Shown here piece by piece: positions 22,254 through 33,231 of a stretch of DNA of 64,000 nucleotides. The notes under the pieces were generated by a model. It made no database searches and was not told where the DNA came from. It saw only the letters and a program-made list of their open reading frames with translations. Location of the stretch: the NCBI GenBank assembly GCA_018296165.2, contig JACKQL020000018.1, positions 1-64,000 of the forward strand, written 5' to 3'. The stretch's first letter is position 1. Every line of letters begins with the position of its first letter. Made by a program: the position numbers and the translations under genes. Source of the DNA: Termitomyces sp. T153. Its lineage: Eukaryota > Basidiomycota > Agaricomycetes > Agaricales > Lyophyllaceae.

Positions 22254-25200
22254 GCAGAACAAGTCTCTGGATTTGGTCTGAGAGCCTCCTCTTCAATTGC
22301 CCAAGTCTCTACTTGGTTCCTCAAAAGGTCTCTCCCTCACCAGTGTCTTAGTGCCCCCTGTGCTCCTTCTATGACCCAACCAACCCCTTCAGTACCTCTC
22401 CCCAATGCTTCAAACCCCAAGGACAATGCCTGAAGTTGTTTGCTGTCCCTGGAGACACAGGTCCAACTTACTCAAGCCTCCCTTACCTCCCACACCACTG
22501 AACTCTCTGGCCTCTGTCAAACCACTGAAGCAGTGTCCCTCTCCCTCCAGGCCCTCCTGGAATGTCTCCCACTTGCTCCTACTCTTCCCCCTGGACCCCC
22601 AGCAGCTGCAGCAAGGTTCTCTTCTGCACCTAGCTTGGAGGTTTTAGCACCCCACTCTAAACTTCCTCACTCTGTGCTTCCTGACATTTTTGATGGGGAC
22701 CATAGAGTTGGGAAATGTTTCCTCCAGTCTTGCATCACCTATATCCAGTTGAGCAGTGAAGCCTTTGCCTCTGATGCCTTGGAAATCACCTGGGTTCTCT
22801 CTTCTATGAAGGCAGGCTGAGTCTTGACTTATGCACTATGCATTTTTTGATGCCCTGGAAGAGTTGAGAGTTTTTCTGGCTGGATAGAAATTGAGAAGGA
22901 GTTCCAAGCTGAGTTCTTTCCCCTTGAACCTGTCAAGACTGCAGCTCTTTTCCTTCATAACCAAACCCAGTATGATCAAGGGAAGTTGTCACTGGACAAG
23001 TACATTGACTCTTTCCATGCCTTAGTTGAATAGGCTGGCTATCCAGATGGTTTGCAACTCTGCCTCACCTTCCATGATGGACTCCACTCCTCTCTTATGG
23101 ATTGTATTGATAGTATGGCAGAGGGGCACCCAGATGATGAGCATGTCAATACCTGGTACAAGGTAGCATGTGAGTAGTGGCAGTTGATGGAACTGCAATG
23201 TGAGCTGTGGTGGACACAACCTTTGACACTTTTTTTTTCTTGTGGCAGGTTCACTCCCTAAGCTCCCCCATCCATGCCTGCTCTAGCAGCCCCACAAGCC
23301 AGTGCAACTCTCCCCCTTCCATCCCATGTTGCCCCCTTGCACTCTTTACTCCAAGGAGTCCCAATGGATGTAGATGCCTCCTGATAGCAGTCCTCTACTC
23401 CCCTGTTGTATTGATGCTGCAGAAAGGCAGGTCACTTTGCCCACTACTGTTCTCAAGGGCTAAAAGTCTATTATTTGCCTGCATCAGAGCAGAGAGAGCT
23501 GCTCATCCAACTCCTAGCAGCCAGGGATGCAACAGGAACCCCCACTCCAAATGCACCAGTAGTGGTCCACTCTAATGAAGTGGCCAATGTATTGGAGGAG
23601 GTTCCAGCAGATTTGGAGGAGGATTTTTAAAAAGGCAATGGATGAACCATATGCCATTATTGCCTAGTGCTAGTTTTTTTTGCTCCTCAGTCCATAGAAT
23701 CAAATATATCTGTTACTGCTCTTGATACTATGCCTGAAATGATAGGCCCTCCTCCAATGTACAAACTCACTCCTTAGCTAAAGTCTCTGCTGGAGACACA
23801 TCTCCTAACCCACATCTGTGGATTCCTGCATGGGAATGCCATCTCCCTCATTGCTACATTGTTGCTTCCACCCCTTCTGCCAACTCTCTGAAGCTACAAG
23901 TTGAAATTGAGACGATGGACACCAAGCAGACCTGAAGTGTGGTCACCCTGCTTGACAGTGGGGCAACAGGCCTCTTCCTTGACACAGACTGTGTGCAATG
24001 ACACTGTCTCACCATTTGCCCCCTGGCTCATCCTATCCCTGTGTACAATGTTGATGGCATGCTTAATGAAGCTTGCTTTATTTGCTCAGTGATGGACATA
24101 GTCTTCCATTATTAAAACCACTCTGAGTGAGCTGCTTTTGCCATTATTAGTCTGGGGAAGCAAGACATGATCTTAGGATCCACTTGGCTATGCAAACACA
24201 ACCCTGAGATTGACTGGACAAAGGGTGAGGTTAAGATAAGCTACTTTGCTCATCATTGCATGACTTGTGCAGAAGAAGCCTATAAGGAGCATAGAGCAAA
24301 GGTTTGTGAGCACACTGCTATGCATGCCTGTTATGCAGGGCATCTCCATTATGCTGATCTTGACCTCCTAAATCCCCCCCCCCTTGGCATTCTATCATAG
24401 AGAGGCCCTCTACAAGGATGTCCAGGGTGTTGGGTTTGAACCTCAAGAGGAAGAGAAAGGCCAAGGAGAATCCACCAGCACTTCAGACCTAGAGTCTCCA
24501 GACAAAGCCATTGAGGTAAGTGATAGGATCTATGCTATGACCCTGTGCCCCCCTCCTACAGTGGCAGAGATTTGGGCCAGTCAGACCACTTTTCAACATC
24601 CAGCTAATGCATTTGCAGCAAACTGCCAGCCCAAGTCCTTTTGTAGCACAGTTCCTGATCACCTCCACAAGTTTGAGGACATATTCTTTGAGGCATCCTT
24701 TGACTCACTCCCAGAGCATAAGCAGTGGGATCATGCAATTGAGCTGATACCAGATACAGAACCCTCCAGCTGCAAGGTCTATCCTCTTGCACCCTATGAG
24801 CAGGATGAGCTGAATGCATTCTTACAGATAATCTCAGCCCCAGACAGATACAACCCTCTAAGTCCCCAATGGCCTCCCCAGTCTTTTTCATTTAGAAGAA
24901 GGATGGGTCTCTGTTCTTTGGCCTCACAAACAGCCCAGGCACTTTCCAGACTATTATGAATAACATCTTCCATGATCTGATTGTGAAAGGTGTTGTTTGT
25001 GTGTATCTTGATGATATCCTCATTTATACTAAAACTTTGGAGGAGCATTGCTGGGTCATGCACATGGTCTTGGAATGCCTCTACCAACACCAGCTCTATT
25101 GAAAGCCTGAGAAATGTGAATTTGAGCAGACTAAGGTGGAGTACCTAGGATTGATCATCTTACATGGAATAGCTGAGATGAACCCCATGAAAGTGGCAGG

Positions 25201-27358
25201 TGTAGTGGAGTGGCTGGAGCCAAGAAACAAGAAGAAAGTACAGGCCTTTCTTGGGTTTGTCAACTTCTACTGGAGGTTCATACAGGACTTTAGATGATGA
25301 CTCTCCCTTCCAAGTCAAGCAGATAGCTTGGACTTTACCACAGGAGTAGTCTTCTTCTAGCAGTCAAAGGAGGATGGCAAGTGGCATCCAGTCACCTTCT
25401 ACTCCAAAAGCCTTAGCACAGTAGAATGGAACTACAAGATACATGACAAGGAGATGCTTGCCATTATTTGGTCCTTTGAAGAATGGCAGCAATTCCTTGA
25501 AGGTGAATGGCATAGGTTTGAAGTCTGGACTGACTACAAGAACCTGGAGTACTTTTGCACAGCTAAGAAGCTGAGTTGATGTCAAGCTTGGTGGTCCCTG
25601 TATCTGGCTAACTTTGACTGCTCACTGCATCACAAGCCAGGATGGAGCATGGGCAAACTGGATGCATTGTTCAGGTGGGCTGACCATGGAATGGGGGCAG
25701 AGGATAATGACAACATTGTCGTCTTCAAGCCAGAGCTCTTTGCTATCTGTGCTCTAGAAGGGATTGTGGTCCAAAGGGACAAGGCAAACATCCTCAGAAA
25801 CATCAAAGAGGGAACCAGGAGTGTGCACAAGAGGATGCTGTTGCTCAGGCCGCACTGGCCATATGAGCTCGACAAGCAAGTGGAGTTAAAGTGAAGTCTG
25901 TGCATGCAGATGAGGGGGCCTTCAGGATGGACTTCCAACCTTCTAAGGATGCATCTATGTGCCTAACATTCCAGAACTTTGCCAACACATTGTGGAGCAA
26001 CATCATGACTCTTGAGTAGCCAGACATCCTGGAAGGTGGTAGACATTGTAGCTGGTATCCTGGAATTACTGGTGGCCTCAAATCTCCTGATATGTAGGCA
26101 CCTACACTAGCACCTGTGATCTCTGCCTCCACACCAAGCCTTGCTGCCAGGCACCCATGGGGTAGCTCCACCCTCTCCCCATTCCAACTGCTCACTGGAG
26201 TGTTGCATCTGTAGACTGCATTGTGGGACTCCTAGATGCTCATGGGTATGATGCTGTGATGGTAGTGGTGGACTTCTATGGTAAATGAGCCCACTTCATC
26301 CCCACCCACACAACATGCTCTGCCTTGGGAGTGGCTAGTCTGTATTGCAAGAATGTCTGGAAGCTCCATGGTCTGTTGGATGGGTGTGTCTCTGACCAGG
26401 GCCCCTAATTTGTGGCAGAGTTCACTTGGGAACTGTATTGCCTTCTGGGAGTGAAGCTCCATACCACCACAGCCTATCACCCTCAGTCAGATGGTCAGAC
26501 AGAATATGTTGACTGGGAATTGGAACAGTATCTCTGCCTGTTTTGTAATGAGAGGGAGGATGACCAGGATGAGCTGCTGCCAGACACTGAATTCCAATAC
26601 AACAACCATGCTAACCCTTCCAGGCAGATGACTCCATTCTTCCTGGACACTAATAGGCACCCTCATATGAGATTGTAACCTTGGGCATGCCCCTCTGAGA
26701 ATGACTCCATCAACAAGTTTGTTGACCAGATGAAAAGGGCACAGGAGGAGGCAAAAGCTGCATTGGTGAAGGCCAAGGAGGACATGGCATGGTACTATGA
26801 TTGCAGATGGACACCAGCCCCAGTTTACAAGCCCAGAGACCATGTGTACTTGGATAGCTCAGACATTAAGACAACAAGGCCATCCCAGAAGCTGTCACAT
26901 TGTCATCTTGGCCCCTTTATGGTGGAGAAGAAGGTAGGGCCTTTGGCATACCAACTTAAACTCCCAGCAGGCCTATGCCAGTTGCACTCAGTCTTTAATG
27001 CTGTCAAACTGTTCTCAGCTCCAGAGAATCCAATACCTGGCCACCTCTCTAAGCCACCCCCACTACCAGTTCTGGTTGATGATGAGGAGGAGTATGAGGT
27101 GGAAGAAATTCTGGATAGCAGAGTATTCTGAGGGAAGTTGCAGTTCAAGGTGAAATGGAAGGGATATGGCATTGGGGACATCTCTTGCAAACTACAGGCC
27201 AGTGTACATGCACCTGCTCTGGCCCAGGATTTCTACTGCAGGCATCCCAATGCTCCAAAAGCCATTTGAGGCATCTACCCCATTTTAGCAGTTGACCAGG
27301 CAGTCCATGACTTTTTCTATCCAGTATGTTGAGATGCTGCATGCTCAGGGGAGGGTGA

Positions 27359-27746
27359 TGTCAGGGGACCACTGTTTTAGGTCAGCACATGCATGGCCGC
27401 AATCATGCACATGCAGGCCTGGGTCATGTGATTAGGTCAGCATGTGCACAACCACAATCATGCATGTGCAAGTCTGGGTCATGTGATTTGGCCAACATGT
27501 GCATGGCCATGGCCATGCACATACAAGTCATGTGATCTTTCTGTCCTACTGTACAGTTGTGTCCCATGAGTCTGAAGGCCTAGAGGTAGCCATCTGGCCT
27601 AGGGAGTTCCTCAGACTTGTTCTCTTTGGATCTCCCTTTGCCAGGTGTGTAGTATACTTGTAAGCACCATACTATACTGAATATACTTTGGATCTCCCTT
27701 TGCCAGTTGTGTGATTGAGCTACAGCCTCCAGAGGTCACCCTTACA
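27359..27746 (+). repeat. 3' LTR of gypsy element
   Basis: Starts TGTCAGGGGACCACTG and ends CCCTTACA, followed by the target duplication ataag (27747-27751). It differs from the 5' LTR by scattered transitions and short indels, so the insertion is not recent. Confidence 0.93.
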
Positions 27747-27989
27747 ATAAGTGTGAGGAAACAAATAATGCCACAAAACAGATAGTACTGGGAAACTAAG
27801 GCTGGGAAACATACATAGATAATAGGCAATATTGAGACTAGAGTACTGACTACAGTAGTATGGGATTTATAGTGGGGCTTTTGGGGTACTTGATGGGTTG
27901 ATGGTGGGGTTTGATGGCAGGTTGAATGGTAGAATTGGTTGATCAGATGAACAATCAGGGAAAAGTGGTTGGGGAATTGACTGCCACCT

Positions 27990-28662
27990 ACAGTACAATG
28001 GCAAAGACATTAGATCACAAATCCACTTGAAGAGCATGTCATTCATGAGAAAGATTGAGGAGGGTAACCACCATGATTTGTGCAGAACCCATAAGCACCA
28101 GCAGAAGGTCTGTCCAACAATAGCCATGACCCCTTCCAATATGGGTGTGTCACAAGGAGTGGTAACAGGTTTAATGAGTAAATTTAGATTTTCAAAGCTA
28201 CGGGCAAACCAATGGAATGCATCTGCAGCAACAAGCACTGACTGTAAGGTATCTAGAAAGAACATTCCATACATTGAATAATCAATGGAGTTTTAGCAAG
28301 TAAGATTGCATCTTCCACAGTCGATTGAAACCTTACCAAATGCTTTGATTTTGATTTTATCTTTTGGGAACCATTGATAATAAATATCTGAAGATTGGTC
28401 AATAATTGTAGAAATATGTAACATTGCGGCAGCTGACAAACTTGCATCACAGTAATACCGTCAAGGAACCAGACAAGAATGCACCAATGAGCTGCAGGAA
28501 AGACAGTCGTCGACTGATACTGGAGAGTGAACAAATGGGAAGATCATACTGGTGGACCTGCTCTAAAGTTGATCAAGTGTGTTTGAGCACATTGTTACAA
28601 AACTGTCTAATCACTCACTTGGAAGCAACGTCAGGCGAGATTGGTGGCAGACTCGGAGCCAT
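27990..28662 (-). pseudogene. Truncated DUF6534-type membrane protein copy
   Basis: Minus-strand paralogue of the gene at 33232-40031. It begins MAPSLPPISPDV, and later pieces read DIYYQWFPKDKIKIKA, GMFFLDTLQSVLVAADAFHWFA and LHKSWWLPSSIF. Homology also covers about 200 bases of promoter (28663-28870 against 33030-33231). It stops after the third large exon, at the splice site near 27990; the remaining membrane segments and C-terminus are absent. Frames are interrupted, so it is a pseudogene. Its orientation is opposite to its paralogue, so the pair brackets DUF1349 and ATG18. Confidence 0.8.
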
Positions 28663-28870
28663 TTGAGATGTCGAATTCATGATTAAAAGTTTTTCAGTTT
28701 GATCTCAAAAGGCGGGGAGGTGGCGCGAGGGCTGATATCTCTTGATCTCTACACTCCGAGAAGCTTGGTACTTGAAAGAAAAAAAGGCATCTGATATTTT
28801 CTAGATCATGGCTCTGATTGTTCAACTTGTTTCCAATTATGAGTTTGTTGTTGTGTCACGATCTGCGATG

Positions 28871-29587
28871 CTTTCGCAGTGTTGAGGCACCCGAGATTAG
28901 GTGATTCCTGCCACGGTTCACAGTAGACATGAGTCAAGCACATCGGAGAGAATATTCATGGGAGAAGACTTTCTAAATTAGAAGACTTTTCCTTTTACAC
29001 GGTTCAGTGATCTTCTGATGAATTTCAGTTTTTCAGGCGTTTCAACGAAGAGGGAATTTAGCCAGTGGCACAAAAAGAAAGAAATACCAAATTCGTTGTG
29101 TGATTCGCTTTTGGCATTGCGCGTTATTCCTGTGATACATACTTAAAAGCTTTCCACGAAATAATACCAGTGCTGAGTCAATTTTGTGCCCAACATATCA
29201 GTCGTTGTCAGTCTCTGAGAAGTCAGAATGAACAAATGCAACTTTGTTTCGGTATTTCTGCTCACCTTTCCACATAGCAGTAAACGTCCCATCAATAACT
29301 GCAGATATACAAAGTCTCAGCACCGTCCTTTGCAACCCGGAAATGCCAACGTAGGCGCGAAAGACCAGAGGTCACATATTACCCGTTTCTCTTTCTTTAC
29401 AGTTCATGTCCCTGTGTGAAGTATGTGTTGGGAATCTCCGGATTTCATCGGCCACACAAGTCGTGGGATGTGTCTATGTGCTTACCATCATTTCATGATC
29501 GTGTTAGTAAGATCCTTTAAAATTCTGGACATTGACCTTGACCTCGACCACATGACGTTTTAAAACAGTTCCTTCTCTCACCGTTCC
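28871..29587. other. Intergenic region upstream of DUF1349 gene
   Basis: No gene recognised. An open frame at 29228-29419 shows no known motif. The last 100 bases are the likely promoter of the next gene; no clear TATA box was seen. Confidence 0.35.
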
Positions 29588-30265
29588 ATGTTATCGACCA
29601 TGAGCAGCAGCAACCCACTCCATCCCCACAACACCTCTCAAGCCCCACCTTCTTCTTTCCCCTTTCCATTTCTAATCCCTCCTAACACCGATCTCTGGCT
29701 CAAACCCCCGCCACTCGACGGCCCTCCCTCCCTCCCCCTGATCTCAAAGACACAGCCAACATTCTACGTTGCCTTATCATTGTCATCCTTTATCCGCGCT
29801 ACGACGACTGTATCGTTTGTCCCTGAGTTTCTATACGACCAAGCAGGCTTGGTGGTCCTATTTCCCAACGATGAGAGTAAGAGCAAGTGGATCAAGGGCG
29901 GTCTGGAGTACACAGATGGGATCGCGATGCGGAGCGTGGTTGTCGCGACTGGACAAGATCGCGGTGCGGATTGGAGTGTGTCGCTGCCCGTGGAGGGTAC
30001 ATCCGAGTCTGATACGACTGGACGTGTGCGTACGGACGTGGAGTTTGAGCGGGAAGAGGAGGGCACGGGATCGAGTTTGTTTGTGAGGATTGGTGGGCAG
30101 GTGGTGAGAGAGATCACATGGGTCTTTGGTGCGTCACAAGATCCGGATCCAGAGGAGGAAATTTGGGTTGGATTTTATGGAGCGCGGCCTGCGAAGGCGG
30201 ATGTGGCGGGTGGATTTGAGGTTTTGGTTGAGGAATGGGAGATTGTCGTGAAGGAGGAAACGTGA
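29588..30265 (+). CDS. DUF1349 / concanavalin-like lectin-fold protein
   Basis: Intronless frame of 225 residues. A proline-rich N-terminus (about 1-50) is followed by a beta-rich domain with FYVALSLSSFIRATTTVSF, YDQAGLVVLFPNDESKSKWIKGGLEY, SVVVATGQDRGADWS and VGFYGARPAKADVAGGFEV. The order of these blocks (YDQAGL.. W.K.GLEY ... WS ... A.P ... F.V.F) fits the DUF1349 family (yeast Ree1-like), cytosolic proteins of concanavalin-like fold sometimes tied to glycolytic regulation. Start choice: the ATG at 29588; a second in-frame ATG follows at 29600. It is convergent with ATG18. CpG-rich and intact, unlike the flanking repeats. Confidence 0.85.
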   Translation: MLSTMSSSNPLHPHNTSQAPPSSFPFPFLIPPNTDLWLKPPPLDGPPSLPLISKTQPTFYVALSLSSFIRATTTVSFVPEFLYDQAGLVVLFPNDESKSKWIKGGLEYTDGIAMRSVVVATGQDRGADWSVSLPVEGTSESDTTGRVRTDVEFEREEEGTGSSLFVRIGGQVVREITWVFGASQDPDPEEEIWVGFYGARPAKADVAGGFEVLVEEWEIVVKEET

Positions 30266-30269
30266 CTGA

Positions 30270-30990
30270 AATATTCGTGTTGCGTATCGATATCTGTTAA
30301 ATGAAGATATATAGGTATACATAACCTGATGCTATATCATCGTCAACCGTAACCGGGTTACATACTTTCTGCGTTCCGGTTCACATTCCTCAGGTTCCCT
30401 ACACTTCGGCAAATCATAGTTTACTTCACCTGATATCGATAGAGTATTGCATTATCAATGAAATGCACTATTCTCTGTAATTTTGGATGAGAAGATTTAG
30501 TGCATTACAATTACTGAAAATACAACAACCAAGGATTCACCAGAAACTTCCCAAGAATCATTGTAGAGTATTTTCATGCATATAGGTAATGCATCATGAT
30601 TTACATTACATTTTGTGCTTGTCAAGGTTCGTGTTGAAGACAAAAGGAATGATGATGAGACAAATAAGTAATAGTGATAAAACCACAGGGGTACCACTAG
30701 GGTGAAGGGGGAAAGTGCCTCCAAGGTTTTTTGATAACAATCATTTATATTATCATATACATATAAAAGGACATAGCGAAGTGAAATTTGTGCCCGTTGC
30801 ACGGGTGAAGACCTTCAAAAGAAATTCGGCCTCGAATCACTCGTCTTACATCAACGCGCGCACACACACACACACAGAGCCTGGCAGATGCGGTCCAAGA
30901 CCCGAAAGCATAAAATCATAATTAGAAAAAGCGCCAGTATGTATGTACATCCAAAGAAAAAAGCTAGAACGTGAACCGCCATCCGCACAC
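30270..30990. other. Convergent intergenic region with CA repeat
   Basis: Between the ends of DUF1349 and ATG18. It contains a (CA)n tract near 30860-30880. The stretches around 30655-30725 and 30900-30950 are repeated at 48755-48881 as flank of the second ATG18 copy. The 180 bases between them (about 30726-30895) are absent there, so they were inserted here or deleted there. Confidence 0.5.
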
Positions 30991-32707
30991 TCACTCAGGC
31001 CCCACACCTTCCATATCCGCGGGATCGAGCAGACTACACACACGTCCAAGAAAGAGAGAAGAAGAGTCAGTTAAGGGTTCAAACGGTTGAGTGTACGAAA
31101 GAGGGAGGAGGGAGAACACGAGTAACGCACCTATACTGCTTGACGAGCTGACACTCGCCTCCATGTTCGAGATCGATACTGTAAGAGTAGAAGTATCCGT
31201 CTGATGATATGACCATTACGTGGGGCGTTGTTCTGCCGGGGGGTGAGCACGGAGGTGAGAGAGTAAGAATGAGATCAAGATCAAGAACGCAGGAATCACG
31301 CAAGCACGCACCCACTGAGCGCCACAATGCACCTCGCGCCGCTAGTAGGAAGCCTCAAGAACGCGAAATCGCGCGAAGGTTCCCAGAGCTCTGTGAGCGT
31401 GTTGGGGAGGTATCCGCCCATTGAATGTGTGATAGATTTCGTCATTTGGAGGGATTTTCGCCGGAGTGTTGAGCTGCGGGCGTGGGTGAGTCAGCATGCA
31501 GCAAGGAGAGGCAAAGAGCAAACGCACGAGACACTGGATGCGCGGTTCTTTTCTATAAAGGCGTCGTACCCCGTATCTGGGCCTTGTGAGCTATCTCTGC
31601 TGTCGACCGACTCTGGCGGGCTCGCAGGCAGCTGTGCTGCCGGCGGCCCTGCCGCCGTCCCCATCACCGCCGCAGCCGCAACCGCACGCCCTGCCGCCCT
31701 CTGCCCTCCCAACTTGAAAATATGCACCGTATCATGCGCCGAGCTAACCGCCAACAACGTCCCCACGACATTGAAACTCATCGAGTAGATCCTGGTCTCG
31801 CGCGTGCCACGCCGGAACTGGTAGAGCTTCTCTGCGCCGGGGACGCTCCAGACGCGTATCACGGTTCCTTTATCGGAGGAGGTGGCGAGAAGGGTGCCGG
31901 TGGAGTTGAGGGAGAGGAAGGAGATGGGGGATTTGTGGGCGCGTAGGGCGTTGGCAGTTGTTAGGGAGCGCGTAGAGAAGAGGAGTACATCGCCGGTTTG
32001 GGGCGGGGCGGGGGGTAAGGGAGTAGAGGATGGCGGGGGCGTGGGAGAGGGGACGGGGGACGGGTAGGCGAGGTAGGAATTGTCGGCAGAAGGAGAGAGT
32101 GCGCAGATCGCTGGAGGGAGTTTTAGTGAGGAGTGAAGATGCCTCGACGCACGTACCGTCTGGATTTTTGGTTGTCTCAATGACGTGCAGCAGGCGCATA
32201 TTGGAAATGTCGTAGATGTATATTTCAACTTCAAGGACGATGACGAGCGTCTTACGGTTTAGCTTGACGGCGAGGATGGAAGATGGGAACAGCAGCTCGC
32301 AGATCATCGATTGGCGCTGCAAGAAGTCGGCGGCGGCCAGGGAATTGTTTACAAGCAGCCTACCTTGGTGTTCACAATCTGCAGCTTGCGCGGACTCGAC
32401 TGTGGCTGGTCTGCTGCGCCCACAAGCGCGATCAGCGATGTGCAGAACAGCATTTCCACAATTCCTCGAGCTCCATCGTCTGTAAACCACTCGTCATGTA
32501 AATACTCGTCTGGAGATGCTGGTAAGGATAGACAGCACTCATGGTATACACGCGACCAAATGGATCGCAGTTGGTGATGCTGTATCCTTTTCTCGTGCCT
32601 ACGGAGACACATCTAATGGATCTTGTCAGACAAACAACGCACCATGGCACGGGGACGTACGAAAAGTCCTGGTTAAAGTTGGCAAAGAGCATGTTGCCGT
32701 TGGCCAT
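30991..32707 (-). CDS. ATG18: ATG18-type PROPPIN (WD-repeat autophagy protein)
   Basis: Multi-exon gene read right to left. Exon 1 (32707-32661) encodes [16 protein letters not shown]. The next exon has [12 protein letters not shown] and NCDPFGRVY, then [83 protein letters not shown], and the phosphoinositide-binding FRRG motif ([13 protein letters not shown], codons at 31806-31817), [15 protein letters not shown]. The last exon ends [11 protein letters not shown] with the stop at 30991-30993. This is a seven-bladed propeller protein that binds PI3P/PI(3,5)P2 on autophagic and vacuolar membranes. All key motifs are present and the gene looks functional. Confidence 0.92.
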
Positions 32708-33231
32708 AATCGCGATCGTGGCCAAGGAGATCGAGTAAGTATGACTCAAGTTCAAATTAGTGACCGTGTGAACCTTGTCTTGGCAATCACTGATCCGGAC
32801 GGATGATTCCCCAATCAGACGCCCCCTTGATCAGTTTCCTCACCGTTAGAACCTCCAATCTTGCTTTACTTGGTTGTACATGTAGATAAAGATCCTTGAG
32901 GCAGGAACGATATCGTCTTGACAAGCTCGGGTAAAGCATTCCGACGACATCGATTATAACATAATATATATCTATGGATAGGAACGTAGAATGTCGGCTG
33001 AGATGGAAGATCAGAGGGGAGGGCCGTTACAGATCATTGCAGATCATGATATAGCAACAAACGTCTAATCAGAAACAAGTTGATCAATCAGTGCCATGAT
33101 CCAAAAAATATCAAATGCCTCTTCTTCTCATTATAAGTACGACTTTTATCGGGGATAGAGAACAAGAGATATCAACCTCCGTGCTACCTCTGCGCTCGTT
33201 CTGATCTAACTGAAAAAAAAAACTTGCAATC
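32708..33231. promoter_or_regulatory. Divergent promoter region ATG18 / DUF6534
   Basis: 524 bases between two divergently transcribed genes. The half nearer the DUF6534 gene (from about 33030) is conserved upstream of the truncated paralogue at 28663-28870, including acaagttgaacaatcag-type and ccatgatc..aaaatatca stretches. That marks it as the DUF6534 promoter. An AT-rich run (ataatatatatct) lies near 32960. Confidence 0.45.

Larger units (their letters stand above)
21881..27746 (+). mobile_element. Chromodomain Ty3/gypsy LTR retrotransposon (chromovirus), inactive
   Basis: 5.87 kb, bounded by LTRs of 373 and 388 bases and by the direct repeat ataag on both sides. Coding order is gag, protease, RT, RNase H, integrase, chromodomain. 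Visible motifs: CRKAGHFAHYC (zinc knuckle whose first cysteine codon is tat), LLDSGATGLF and MILGSTWL (protease), YLDDILIYT and FLGFVNFYWRFI (RT), HPQSDGQT (integrase), and DDEEEYEVEEIL followed by FKVKWKGYG (chromodomain). There are many stops and frame changes. The RT core between FEDIFFEASF... (about 24680) and FFGLTNSPGTF (about 24910) is shortened. It cannot be autonomous. A purine tract (aggggagggtga) precedes the 3' LTR. Confidence 0.95.

Noticed and set aside
22118..22324. Open frames inside the gypsy LTRs
   Set aside because: They lie in LTR sequence present at both ends of the element and have no motif.
30858..30882. CA repeat near the ATG18 3' end as a regulatory element
   Set aside because: Simple microsatellite with no supporting context.
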